This document shows, in pieces, positions 1 through 7,899 of a stretch of DNA of 64,000 nucleotides. How positions within the stretch are numbered: position 1 is the first letter of the stretch; the number at the start of each line of letters is the position of its first letter. This DNA comes from Sinohyriopsis cumingii (Eukaryota; Mollusca; Bivalvia; Unionida; Unionidae), in the NCBI GenBank assembly GCA_028554795.2, contig CM068825.1, positions 153,094,053 to 153,158,052 on the forward strand, in the 5' to 3' direction. Under the pieces are notes generated by a model, which saw nothing but the letters and a program-made list of their open reading frames with translations, ran no database searches and had not been told where the DNA came from. The translations under genes and the position numbers were made by a program.

Positions 1-2
1 CA

Positions 3-467
3 GAACAGCTTGCAAGGAAATCGGCACATGAAGTCCGAAAACACCGGAGTCAGTCAGAAACTGCTGTCAAGGTAGAACTACTGGTGCAGAAATTAAGATG
101 GTTTCAAGAAAACCTTGATCCTCAAAAAACTACCTTTATGAAGAGTGAGCTTGCAGAACTTTGTGATAAATATCTTCATAGGTTTGACCAAGAGCTGGAA
201 CAGATTCAAATAATAAATTCTGTTGGTTGTCGACAAAAGGGAAACCAGCATGTACAAAGAGAGGTGGCCATCAAATTGACACTAGAAAGAGAAACAAAAG
301 AATTCGAAGACTATGGTATGGAAGTTCCAGACCTTATTAATGGGAAAAACTTGCAAGCTTTCAAAAGCTGGACAGGAGAAGCTAAATATCTGCCTAATCT
401 GAAGTTGAGGAAAATTTTAAAAAGAGACTGGATGTCGGGAAAGAATTCAGAAATGTCTTCATCTTAA
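3..467 (+). CDS. TMA16: TMA16 (translation machinery-associated protein 16), C-terminal part
   Basis: The reading frame is open from the window edge to a TAA stop at 467 and gives about 154 residues. The start lies upstream of the window. The block KLRWFQENLDPQK, followed by a helical stretch containing YLHRFDQELEQIQ, then FEDYGMEVPDL and LPNLKLRKI, matches the conserved order in TMA16, a small basic nuclear protein that associates with pre-60S ribosomal particles. The upstream residues (EQLARKSAHEVRKHRSQSE) are basic and helical, as in the N-terminal half of the family. The acidic tail of vertebrate TMA16 is much shorter here, ending in SEMSSS. No intron is seen in this part. Family identity is from recalled conserved motifs and is fairly sure. 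Function is inferred from the family. Confidence 0.85.
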   Translation, partial: EQLARKSAHEVRKHRSQSETAVKVELLVQKLRWFQENLDPQKTTFMKSELAELCDKYLHRFDQELEQIQIINSVGCRQKGNQHVQREVAIKLTLERETKEFEDYGMEVPDLINGKNLQAFKSWTGEAKYLPNLKLRKILKRDWMSGKNSEMSSS

Positions 468-1389
468 ACAGTGACTTCAAAAGAAACAAAGACTGTAGTA
501 TGCATTATAAATTCAAGTTTTAAAGATTTGTGATAATGATTATGTCCATCTTATTTCAAGGTAAAATTTGTTCCAGAATGCATCCATAATTTTATTATCA
601 ACATCAACATGGGTAATAACCAATCAGATGCAACTATTCCTTTGACTTTGTGACAGACCCGAGCATTACGTTTTGAGTACATACAGTTATTAGGCAGCAC
701 ACTGTTTGTTTCTTTTTTCAGTAAGTGGAAATGTTGTTAGGATTTTTATGGTATGGTACAAGGAGGGGTTAGAGGAGTGAGTGAGTAATACAGAACTGAG
801 TTTCATCCATTTGTCGCTGATACTTTACTGTCCATAATAATTTTCAACTGATCTGGGGACCCCCCCCCCATCGAAAAATGTAGTGCAAATCAACCAATGG
901 ACTTGAATGTGAATCTATATCAATGAATCTTGGCTCTAAGTTGACCTTGTCCAGATCTGCAGCTCTCAACTGGTGCTAGTTTACAGAATTTTGTGCATGA
1001 CAACACCAACTAGTCTCACTGTTTTTGATATGCATGAAAATTTACGCCAACTGTCCAGTCCATAGATAGCTAGAACAAATACTCTTGCTTCAGTTAATAG
1101 TAAAATGAACTGATTACATCTATTATACTGAAAAAAAGAAATCTTGTGGTACTGCATTAAAAAAAATCAAAACTCAGCTAGCTTGAAAGAAAATCTCGTC
1201 TCCCCCACACATTGGTATCAGATTTGACCTTGAAAATAGCAGCGTCATGAAAACAGGCATACACAGTGTTAATAGAAGTTATGTTAATCAAATTGTTACA
1301 TACTTGTACCCATTTCCCTATGGTCATTGTCATGTTTGCTCAGCCCCAGTTCGTAAGTTGTGTATAAACAAAGGTATTATTACAAGCCA
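468..1389. other. TMA16 3' flank and intergenic DNA
   Basis: This should contain the TMA16 3' UTR, but no convincing AATAAA signal was found close to the stop. A short C homopolymer sits near 861. No other gene or repeat was recognised. Confidence 0.5.
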
Positions 1390-1835
1390 TGGTTTCATTC
1401 AAAAATAGTGTCTTTCCACTCCTCCCATATGGATTTCTGTATCTACATGGGTTTTTCACCAGAATACTGGTTATAATCTCCTGTTGGTCCTAAATCAAAA
1501 TGATGCAATACGGCTTTTTTATCTCCACTTCTCCCAAATGGATTTCTGTATCAACATGGGGCTTATACCAACAGTTGCTAACACGACTACCCCAGAATGG
1601 ATGGTTTTATTGACATGGAATGTTCACCAAAAGACTTCAATTATGTCTGCTTGGTCCTAAATGAAAATGGTGCCAGTGTGACGTACATTTCCACTACAAC
1701 ATCTAATTTGAAATCTTGTTGCTCAAGAACACTGGTGATGGTTCCAACTCTCGGCTGTAAAAAAAAAACAAGGAAGAAATGGCTTGATCATGAATTGCTG
1801 GAAATTATTTTCACCCAGCTAAGCATCAGTCTCTT
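1390..1835 (+). repeat. Copy of a ~140-bp diverged repeat family, about 3 units
   Basis: Units share a recognisable core: 'ttggtcctaaatgaaaatgg', then a segment naming a stacked 'ccacaacagccatcttgaaa'-like motif, then 'ctcccaaatggatttctgta' and 'caacatggg'. The same units form a longer array at about 42930-44170. The homology also covers the downstream flank (about 1740-1835 here against 44055-44160). The open frame that crosses this copy is therefore repeat sequence and not a gene. Confidence 0.65.
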
Positions 1836-1989
1836 TAACTGGCTCATTTTTTCTTTTTAAATACAATAAAACCATGCATACACTAGTTGAGTTCCAAGTT
1901 TGTATGTTCAGTTCACATCCATTTTTCTTTCTTTAGCATATGGTAGGCTACACGAGACAGCCAGTATAGGAAGCAACTGGCTTTCTCAA
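1836..1989. other. Unassigned spacer
   Basis: Contains an AATAAA hexamer near 1865 that could serve a transcript from the left. Nothing else was recognised. Confidence 0.3.
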
Positions 1990-1998
1990 TTACAGATG

Positions 1999-2237
1999 AA
2001 GGCCCCGAGTGGTCTAAAGTGCTTACCGTTCCGGATCACTGCCATCTCACCGCTGTCTGCGTGGGTTCGAGTCCAAGACTCAGCTAGCGTGGGTACGTGG
2101 GAAAAGCCTGCCAGTAGCTTCTCATGGGTCGGTGGTTCTTCCCTGGGTTTTCCAGGGTTCTTCCTCCACCAATTATACTTGCCGCCATGTATAGCCTGTC
2201 TTGTGCTGAAAAATGGCATTGAACCCTAAAACAACAT
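1999..2237 (+). mobile_element. SINE1, tRNA-derived, full length with target-site duplication
   Basis: The head is tRNA-like, with an A-box-like region and a B box (gggttcgagtcc). A body follows with the family motifs gccagtagcttctc, ggttcttcc and ccgccatgtatagcc, and it ends gctgaaaaatggcatt then an acaaca tail. A perfect 9-bp duplication, ttacagatg, flanks it at 1990-1998 and 2238-2246, so this is a real insertion. Other copies lie at about 2925-3123 (-), 3955-4198, 22561-22712, 44496-44664, 50853-51019 and 57846-57960. Confidence 0.85.
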
Positions 2238-2246
2238 TTACAGATG

Positions 2247-2924
2247 TTAGTTGAACAAGGACTAGAACCCACAGGGACAAAGGCAAATTGGAGTGATCTG
2301 AAGTTGAATTGCCTTAGACCACTCATGGGTTTTTTCCAGATACACAAGATATTTATTGCAATACTACCTGTTACTCATACTATTCTTAAATTAAAATGTG
2401 CTTCAAATGTCCATGTACAAAAATATAGCAACTAAGAGAATGCTGTGGGAATGGTGAAATATGAAAAAATTATTGGAAAAGTACCACTTATCATTCAGAT
2501 ACTGTGATCACAATGGACTCCACACTAATATCCATATTTCTGCTATACATGCTGTTGCCCCCCAAAAATGTATTTACAAGTTTTCTATTGTTGGTTCTTT
2601 TCCATGTCCTCTTTTGTATACATGTATTCCATTTGAAATAATAAATTTGGAAAGGTATGATCAGAATCTCACTGCAAGTAAATTTATCAGAATTTGCATA
2701 TTAGGAAACTTTGCAACCATGCTTTTACATTTTCTTCGAGTACAAAGCTATAATCTCTGTCCCTCCCTCTTGAAACTTCTGTATTCCCTCTGGACACATG
2801 TCGCAATAGAAATGGGCAATTAGCTTAAATAAAACATCTCAGCATTTGATATTCACATTTAGCTCCTTGACAAAAAGTTGTTGTAGTTGTGGGGATTAAT
2901 ACTATTGACCAACACAAGATAGGC
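2247..2924. other. Intergenic, nothing recognised
   Basis: An open frame of 120 codons (2461-2823) crosses this A+T-rich stretch. It has no recognisable domain, promoter or splice context and was not annotated as a gene. Confidence 0.4.
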
Positions 2925-3123
2925 TACACATGGTGGCTAGTATAAATGGTGGTGAAAGGACCCAGGAAAACCCCAGAAAGAACCAACGACCCACAGGAAG
3001 CTACTGGCAAGCCTTCTCACATACCCCAATTGGCCGAACCTGAGACTCGAACCCACGCAGAAGAGGTGAAATGGCAGTGATACATAACGGTAAACGCTTT
3101 AGACCACTCGGCCACTCTGAGTC
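2925..3123 (-). mobile_element. SINE1 copy, reverse orientation, 3' end truncated
   Basis: On the - strand this reads from a tRNA-like head (gagtggcc A-box region, gggttcgagtctc B box) through gccagtagcttcctg to catgtgtagcc. The final gctgaaaaatggcgtt and CAA tail are missing. It abuts a second, more diverged SINE1 piece in the opposite orientation at 3124-3240. Confidence 0.75.
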
Positions 3124-3240
3124 CCTTGACAAAGAGCGGATCCGGCCAACGTATCTACCAGTAGCTTCCTGTGAATTAGTGGTTCTACCGCCACCAAATA
3201 TATTGTCCACCATGTATATAGTGCTGAAAAATGACCTTGT
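3124..3240 (+). mobile_element. Diverged SINE1 3'-half remnant
   Basis: The segment aligns to the second half of SINE1 (ccagtagcttcctg, ggttctaccgccacca, accatgtatatagtgctgaaaaatg) with many substitutions and no tRNA head. It ends just before the target site of the 3251-7899 element, so that element inserted next to or into old SINE sequence. Confidence 0.6.
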
Positions 3241-3250
3241 AGTCACAAAA

Positions 3251-3575
3251 GTAGTATAGAGGGATGATAGGGGGACAATGGAAAATCCAGTCAAAAAGGT
3301 CGTGGGACCTTAGGGGGACAAGATTTATAGGGACACTGGAAAATCCAGTCAAAAAGGTAATGGGACCTTCTGGGGACAATGAGACTTATCAATAATATAG
3401 GGATGAAAGGAATGGGACAGGTGAGGTGACATCACGGTACTGAAGATTGGTAACAATCTTGCAAGGAGCTGACCTCAGTCGGATCAAAGAGCAGGGAAAA
3501 AACTTAGAACGCTTGACGGGACATAGACATATATAACACATACAACATACAAACAAATATATAACTAAAAAAATT
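3251..3575 (+). repeat. Left terminal inverted repeat
   Basis: Matches the reverse complement of 7622-7899. It carries an extra internal duplication at about 3313-3370 that repeats the tccagtcaaaaaggt and gggacctt block. The shared region contains caggtgaggtgacatcacgg, a CRE-like site that is a perfect TGACGTCA in the right copy. Confidence 0.85.
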
Positions 3576-3591
3576 CGATTTTCTCAAATTC

Positions 3592-4380
3592 TTCCACCAT
3601 CTCCTCACTTTCTCAATAATTCCTTTCCTCTTCCTCTTTTGCATCTCTGGAATCCAGTCAGGATGTCCCATCAATCGAAATTTTTCCTGTTTTCATTCAG
3701 TCTTTCAAACTACCTTTTTCTTTGTTTTCTTTGTCCTTTCTTTCTTTAGCCCATCTGTAGTTTTTACTTCTTCACCTCTTCTTCAGTCACTTTTCTCATT
3801 ATTTCTTCTCCTTATTTAGTTGGTCCAGACCCACTTCACAAATGACCGCTCTGTCCAAAGCACCTTACTTTGATGATATCATCAAGTGTCTCCTTCAAGG
3901 TTCCCACTCTTACATATGATAGTTGAATGAAACCTCTTAATGTTTCTACTTCCTCCTCTGGGGACCCCAAGTGGCAGAGTGGCCTAAAGCGCTCTCCGTT
4001 ACGGATCACTGCCATCTCACCTGTCTGAGTGGGTTCAAGTCTCCGATTCGGCCAATGTGGGTATGTGAGAAAGCTTGCCAGTAGCTTCTCGTGGGTCGGT
4101 GTTTTTTCCCGGGTTCTTCCTCCACCATTAATACTGGCCGCCATGTATAGCCTATCGTGTGCTGAAAAATGGCGTTAAACCCTACAACAACAACAACAAC
4201 TTCCTTCTATCATACCTTGTACCAGATCCCTGGCTACTTTCAGGCTAGTGACAAAGTCTAGGCTACCTTGATGCTTCCATTCCTTCTCAATCCTTTCCAC
4301 CACATAGGCTGCATCCATGATCAGTACCAACATTCCTTCAATTTGTTGAACAAATCTATTGCCATCTTTGTTTACTCACT
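3592..4380 (-). pseudogene. Element gene 4: decayed helical-protein gene split by a SINE
   Basis: Once the SINE at 3955-4198 is ignored, the - strand shows a coding-like stretch. From about 4375 downward it encodes a helical, charged segment including MDAAYVVERIEKEWKHQG and LKVARDLVQGMIEG. It continues below the SINE as PEEEVETLRGFIQLSYVRVG and ends GQSGHL before a stop near 3836. The two halves are one frame apart, so there is at least one indel besides the insertion. The region 3592-3835 is strongly purine-biased on this strand (Lys/Glu-rich if translated) and may be further coding remnant. The protein family is not recognised. No histone-type stem-loop was found at this gene's end. The motif EV-TLRG also appears in the tail region of gene 3, near 5190-5210, which hints at shared ancestry. 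Confidence 0.5.
3955..4198 (+). mobile_element. SINE1 inserted inside element gene 4
   Basis: A full-length tRNA-derived copy (head gtggcagagtggcctaaagc, B box gggttcaagtctc, end gctgaaaaatggcgttaaac, CAA tail). It is flanked by the 7-bp duplication acttcct at 3948-3954 and 4199-4205. It interrupts the coding-like region on the opposite strand and so post-dates the arrival of the TIR element. Confidence 0.8.
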
Positions 4381-4381
4381 T

Positions 4382-5040
4382 CACATATTATCTACTATAC
4401 ACACACGGAAAGGACAACAAAAAAACAAACCCTTACTATACTCTCCACAAACCCAAATATACTATCCACACACAGGAAGGAGAAAAAACCAAACCCTTAC
4501 TATACCATCCACACATGGGAAGGAGAAAAAACAAACCCTTACTCTACTATCCACAAACCCAAATATACTATCCACACATGGGAAGGAGAAAGAAACAAAC
4601 CCTTACTATACTATCCACACATGGTAAGGAGAAAAAAAAACTTACTATACTATCCAAAAAAACTATACTATCCACACACGGGAAGGAGAAGAAAGAAAAA
4701 AAACTTACTATACTATCCACACACAGGAAGGATAAATACTATCCAAAAAACCAAAATATACTATCCACACACGGGAAGGAGAAGAAAGAAAAAAAAATTG
4801 CTATACTATCCACACACAGGAAGGAGAAGAAACAAACCCTTACTATACTATCCACAAACCCAAATATACTATCCACAAATGGGAAGGAGATAAAACAAAC
4901 CTAAATTATACTATCAAAAACCACAATATCTACTATCCACACAAACGTACTTGAATGCTTACAAACCCCAAAAATCTACTATCCACACAAACATATGTGC
5001 ACTTACGCAAACACACTCTACTATCCACACAAACGTAAGG
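4382..5040 (+). repeat. Irregular tandem repeat inside the TIR element
   Basis: About 650 bp built from tatccacacatgggaagg-type units alternating with tatccacaaacccaaatata-type units, with A-rich insertions of variable length (unit length about 40-63 bp). Long open frames here (up to 181 codons, Lys/Tyr/Thr/His-rich) are a product of the repetition. Confidence 0.85.
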
Positions 5041-5151
5041 CAGCTCATACACAAACTATCACATTAGTAATAGAGTGAGTGTTTATAATTACATTACTCC
5101 ACACTCATGCCGGCTGGCAACTTGAATAGTCTCTTTTCTAGAGATTTGGGT

Positions 5152-5167
5152 AGCCCTGAGAAGAGCT
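5152..5167 (-). terminator. Histone-type 3' stem-loop A (end of element gene 3)
   Basis: On the - strand the sequence is AGCTCT-TCTC-AGGGCT: six pairs (one G-U) around a 4-nt loop. It is followed by ACCCAAA and then CTCTAGAAAAGAGAC, which resembles the purine-rich histone downstream element bound by U7 snRNA. This matches the layout of metazoan replication-dependent histone mRNA 3' ends. Confidence 0.75.
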
Positions 5168-5317
5168 GTTTTTTTTTTTTTTTAAACTCCAAATACACCT
5201 CTTAATGTTGTCACCTCCTAGGTCTAGCCCCACACACGCATCGTGTGCTCCAGTCCTGCTCCCAATTGATGCGTGTGGTTGGGGTGTTGATTTGCATCAT
5301 TATCCCCCTCTTCCGTT

Positions 5318-5683
5318 TTAGGGATAGTGAACACTTGTTGCTGTTGTTCCCTCTGTCTTATGTGCAACACTCGGGGATAAATTGGCCTCCTGTGGACACT
5401 GTACTGGTTGTGACTGTGGCTGTGGTGCTGCAGCTGGCTGTGGTACTGGTGTTAACTGTGGTGTTATCCTCACCTCAGGCTTGACCTCACACAGAGGTCT
5501 CATCATGAGGTGAGGCAGGATCGTTCTTTTCCTTTCCATTGCCTCTTGCTTCTTCTTTTCCTCCTCTTCTTTTTCAATTCTTTCACTTTCCTAGATTGCC
5601 TCCATGGCCAGCTCATCCAGGAGGCGCCTGACATATTCCAGGTGCATCTGGACTTCCATCAGTTTTGTGAGTCTGTTGCTCAT
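5318..5683 (-). pseudogene. Element gene 3: small helical protein with Pro/Gln-rich tail, one in-frame stop
   Basis: The start codon at 5681-5683 is preceded by AAG and lies about 50 bp downstream of a TATA box. The frame gives about 121 codons with one TAG at 5591-5593 (codon 31). Residues 1-65 are predicted helical and rich in Leu, Glu and Lys (MSNRLTKLMEVQMHLEYVRR, then after the stop a Glu/Lys/Arg run). Residues 75-100 are Pro/Gln-rich (TPVPQPAAAPQPQSQP). The family is not recognised. It ends about 150 bp before stem-loop A. The promoter, short length and lack of introns resemble a histone gene, but the protein is not a histone. I infer a decayed formerly functional gene. Confidence 0.6.
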
Positions 5684-5731
5684 CTTTAGTTGATGAATCA
5701 ACGATGGGTAGTCAGACTGACGATCGCTCCC

Positions 5732-5739
5732 TTTATATA
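5732..5739 (-). promoter_or_regulatory. TATA box of element gene 3
   Basis: TATATAAA on the - strand, about 50 bp before the gene 3 start codon. A plausible start region (tcgttgattcatc) lies about 30 bp downstream of the TATA box. Confidence 0.6.
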
Positions 5740-5909
5740 TGTCAAGCACGAGCGTGAAGTAAAACACCTCCGACACCAAAACGTAAAAGGTCCATATCAT
5801 TACCCCAAAAACATGAAAGGTGCGGATCCTAAAAGAAACAATTACTTTTTACTTAAAAACACTAGCTACAAACACAAACACATACTGATTATTTTTTTTG
5901 ACAATCTAC

Positions 5910-5980
5910 GGAAACGAAGTGCTTATAGACACACTTCTAACAAAGGCAAACAAACGAAGTGCTTATAGACGCACTTCTAT
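5910..5980. repeat. Duplicated imperfect palindrome upstream of gene 3
   Basis: Two copies of acgaagtgcttatagac(a/g)cacttct lie about 40 bp apart (near 5914 and 5954). Each has gaagtg/cacttc arms, so it could form a hairpin or bind a dimeric factor. They sit in the 250 bp between the gene 3 TATA box and the end of gene 2. A regulatory role is only a guess. Confidence 0.45.
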
Positions 5981-6020
5981 TTTTAACTTACTAACATACC
6001 ATTGGCAATTTAATTATTTT

Positions 6021-6269
6021 CTATTTTCTAGATAATATTTGGGGTAGCCCTGAAAAGGTCTGTTTTTGTGGAAATGGAGTTATGGCAATCTTTAACTGTC
6101 TAAGATTGCGTCCCCGTCTGGTGACAAGCTTTGCCACAGGATAGGGTCTGCTTCTTCGGAAAGAACAGAGAGAGTGAACAAAGACACATAAGAAGTCTAT
6201 GAACTTTTTAAAGTGTTGTTTTGTCTTGTGAATTGGATTGTAAAATTTGTACCAGAATAAACCAAACAT
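6021..6269 (-). pseudogene. Element gene 2: truncated paralogue of gene 1's 3' end
   Basis: An open - strand frame of 82 codons ends in a basic segment, RRGRNLRQLKIAITPFPQ, that resembles the C-terminus of gene 1 (GRGKGLRQLKRITSRS). The frame runs through stem-loop B, so the original stop is gone or shifted. The N-terminal part (FGLFWYKFYNPIHKTK) has no counterpart in gene 1. Only about 350 bp separate stem-loops B and C, too little for a full gene 1 copy, so this looks like a 5'-truncated duplicate. Confidence 0.4.
6046..6061 (-). terminator. Histone-type 3' stem-loop B (end of element gene 2)
   Basis: On the - strand AGACCT-TTTC-AGGGCT, with the canonical TTTC loop and one mismatched pair. 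It is followed by ACCCCAAA and a purine-rich AGAAAATAGAAAAT segment. Confidence 0.7.
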
Positions 6270-6418
6270 GAAACGTAAATGTCTCTTGGTTTTGATTTTT
6301 TAGAATATGGATCTACACTCACGCACTCACTGACACGTACATCATGATCAAAAATGGGATTTTGAGTTTGAATTGATTTTGCTAAAATGAATGATATCTC
6401 TTTTCAAGAGAAGTGGGT

Positions 6419-6434
6419 GGCCCTAAAAAGGACC
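6419..6434 (-). terminator. Histone-type 3' stem-loop C (end of element gene 1)
   Basis: On the - strand GGTCCT-TTTT-AGGGCC, six pairs including one G-U. It is preceded by CCAAAC and followed by ACCCACTTCTCTTGAAAAGA. Upstream CCAAA, the stem-loop, ACCCA and the GAAAAGAG downstream element all fit the metazoan histone mRNA 3' end. This is the best of the four. Confidence 0.85.
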
Positions 6435-6462
6435 GTTTGGGTATTTGTTTAAAAAATCAAAC

Positions 6463-7083
6463 TCAGGAACGGGACGTAATCCGCTTTAATTGCCTTAAGC
6501 CTTTGCCACGGCCAAGGCCTACTTCTGGGCTGTCTCCTGTCGATGATGATGATTTGGTAGACATCACTAGGGGTGATATTGAAAGCATAGTAACAGGTTT
6601 GGGTTGTTTGGCTCGGGAAGGTCTTTTTCTCTTTGGTCGTAGTGAAGAAGTTTGATACATTTGCTTTAGACTCCTTAACTCTGCCAAAATGTCTAAAAGT
6701 ACCGTCCTCGTTTGACTTTCACTGTCCTCCTTCTCCCTTAGACTTTGTTTCTTCTCTGCTGATTCTTCTTCCTGTCGTTTCTTTCTTGCTTCTTCTTCTC
6801 GCTGTTGCTGTTGAAGGAGAAAAACTTGTTCTGCTTCTTTCTGCTATTGTAAAAATTTCTCCAATTCTTCTTTCTGACTTTGTTTAAAATCCTCGAAGAT
6901 GGAGAAGGTGGCGAAGGTAATGGTACCGGAATAAATTCTTGCGAAGAAGAGAGAAAATCGACTAAATCCGAATTAAAATCCACCTTTTCTGGAAGTAGGA
7001 CTGCGTTGACTTTGATAGCCGCTGCTATACCGTCGCTTCCCGTCCGGTGCACCCCAATTCAGTGCCTTCTTAGTTTCCGTCAT
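6463..7083 (-). pseudogene. Element gene 1: coiled-coil/basic-tail protein with two in-frame stops
   Basis: ATG at 7081-7083. One frame runs 206 codons to a stop at 6463 but contains TAA at 6973-6975 (codon 37) and TAG at 6844-6846 (codon 80). N-terminal residues (MTETKKALNWGAPDGKRRYS) are basic. From about codon 65 to 130 the protein is Gln/Glu/Lys-rich and probably coiled-coil (QSQKEELEKFLQ, EEEARKKRQEEESAEKK), then LLDILAELRSLKQMY. The tail is basic (RPKRKRPSRAKQPK, GRGKGLRQLKR), like a nuclear protein. Between codons 27 and 65 another frame reads more protein-like (VDFNSDLVDFLSSSQEFIPV), suggesting two compensating indels. It ends 29 bp before stem-loop C. The family is not recognised. 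Confidence 0.6.
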
Positions 7084-7312
7084 GTTTGAAAACTCTTTCG
7101 CATGGATTCACGACGTACAAGCGCTAGTGCACCTATAACGAGAATGTGACGTCATAGGCAGTTATCTTCGGATTGGAAGACAGACTCCACATTGTGACTG
7201 AATTTTGTAACGCATGTTTGGATTGGTGAATAAACTCAATCCGTTTCTTTCCACTCTTCCACTATAAATAACCGCAGTTCACTGCATTCCCTTCACCTGT
7301 TCTCGTCTCAAG
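7084..7312. promoter_or_regulatory. Divergent promoter between element gene 1 and gene 5
   Basis: This 229-bp gap separates the two divergently oriented starts. It contains a perfect CRE (TGACGTCA, 7147-7154), two CCAAT boxes read as ATTGG on the + strand (7172-7176 and 7222-7226), and TATAAATA (7263-7270) 43 bp before the + strand ATG. On the - strand a TATA-like gttataggtg lies near 7130-7140. Paired divergent starts with CCAAT, CRE and TATA elements are typical of H2A/H2B gene pairs. Here neither product is a histone. Confidence 0.65.
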
Positions 7313-7554
7313 ATGTGGACAAACGTAGAATCATCTACTCTCGTATCGTCAATGCTGTTCCGTACGGACTTACCCATGTATGTCAGATCATAATGGACAA
7401 TCATCCGGATCACCGTCACGAGCGTTTGGAAAAAACAAATCTATGTGGAGAAACAAGGCTGTCCGAAGAGAGTCCTTATCTACGGTTCAAAGGTCAGAAG
7501 AAGTTTGAGGAAGAGAAGAAGACCTATGTGTTGCCCTCTATGTTAACGGTATGA
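7313..7554 (+). pseudogene. Element gene 5: small basic Cys/His-containing protein, frameshifted start
   Basis: The first ATG after the TATA box is at 7313, but its frame stops after 26 codons. A frame one base pair-step away, from 7315, is open for 79 codons: DKRRIIYSRIVNAVPYGLTH, then VCQIIMDNHPDHRHERLEK and SPYLRFKGQKKFEEEKKTYV, stop at 7552-7554. The protein-like composition of the second frame suggests a small indel just after the ATG. It has several Cys and His residues but no classical zinc-finger spacing. The family is not recognised. The stop lies only 17 nt before stem-loop D, a short 3' UTR as in histone mRNAs. Confidence 0.55.
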
Positions 7555-7571
7555 TGCAAACAAAAAATAAA

Positions 7572-7587
7572 GACCCTATTCAGGGCC
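7572..7587 (+). terminator. Histone-type 3' stem-loop D (end of element gene 5)
   Basis: GACCCT-ATTC-AGGGCC: five pairs plus one mismatch around a 4-nt loop. It is followed by ACTCATATGCC and TCGAAAAGATTT, a plausible U7-like downstream element. It is the least perfect of the four but lies in the expected place. Confidence 0.6.
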
Positions 7588-7621
7588 ACTCATATGCCTC
7601 GAAAAGATTTGCTTTCTTGTC

Positions 7622-7899
7622 TAAAAATTAATTTAGTTGTATAGTTGTTTGTGTTTGTATATTGTATGTGTCATATATGTCTATGTCCCGCCAAGCGTTC
7701 TAGGCTTTTTTCCCCGCTCTTTGGTCCGGTTGAAGTCAGCTCCTTGCAACACTGTTACCAATTTTCAGTACCGTGACGTCACCTCACCTGTTCCAATCCT
7801 ATTGTCCCTATATTAATGATAAGTCTCATTGTCCACAGAAGGTCCCACGACCTTTTTGACTGGATTTTCCTTTGTTCCCCTATCGTCCCACTATACTAC
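7622..7899 (-). repeat. Right terminal inverted repeat
   Basis: The reverse complement matches 3251-3575 through caggtgaggtgacgtcacgg (with a perfect CRE), aagagcggggaaaaaagc, and the cgggacatagacatatat segment, ending in gtagtatag at the border with the TSD. Confidence 0.85.

Larger units (their letters stand above)
3251..7899. mobile_element. 4.65-kb element with long TIRs, 8-bp TSD and histone-type mRNA 3' ends
   Basis: Both ends begin GTAGTATAG and continue as inverted copies for roughly 280-325 bp. An exact 8-bp direct repeat, TCACAAAA, flanks the element at 3243-3250 and 7900-7907. The interior holds at least five decayed short coding regions: four on the - strand and one on the + strand. 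Four of their 3' ends carry histone-like stem-loops. No transposase, integrase, polymerase, helicase or capsid gene was recognised. The element is thus either a non-autonomous DNA transposon with cargo genes or the remnant of an integrated replicon of unknown type. An 8-bp duplication is known for several cut-and-paste superfamilies (hAT, P, Merlin, some MULEs), but the TIR length does not suit hAT. Confidence 0.8.

Noticed and set aside
4359-4904. 181-codon + strand frame rich in Lys, Thr and Tyr
   Set aside because: Produced by the tandem repeat at 4382-5040. Several frames are open at once.
5152-7587. A true histone gene cluster
   Set aside because: The signals are histone-like, but none of the adjacent proteins resembles H1, H2A, H2B, H3 or H4.
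3251-7899. Polinton/Maverick identity
   Set aside because: Long TIRs fit, but the duplication is 8 bp (Polintons make 6), the length is far too short, and no polymerase, integrase or capsid gene is seen.
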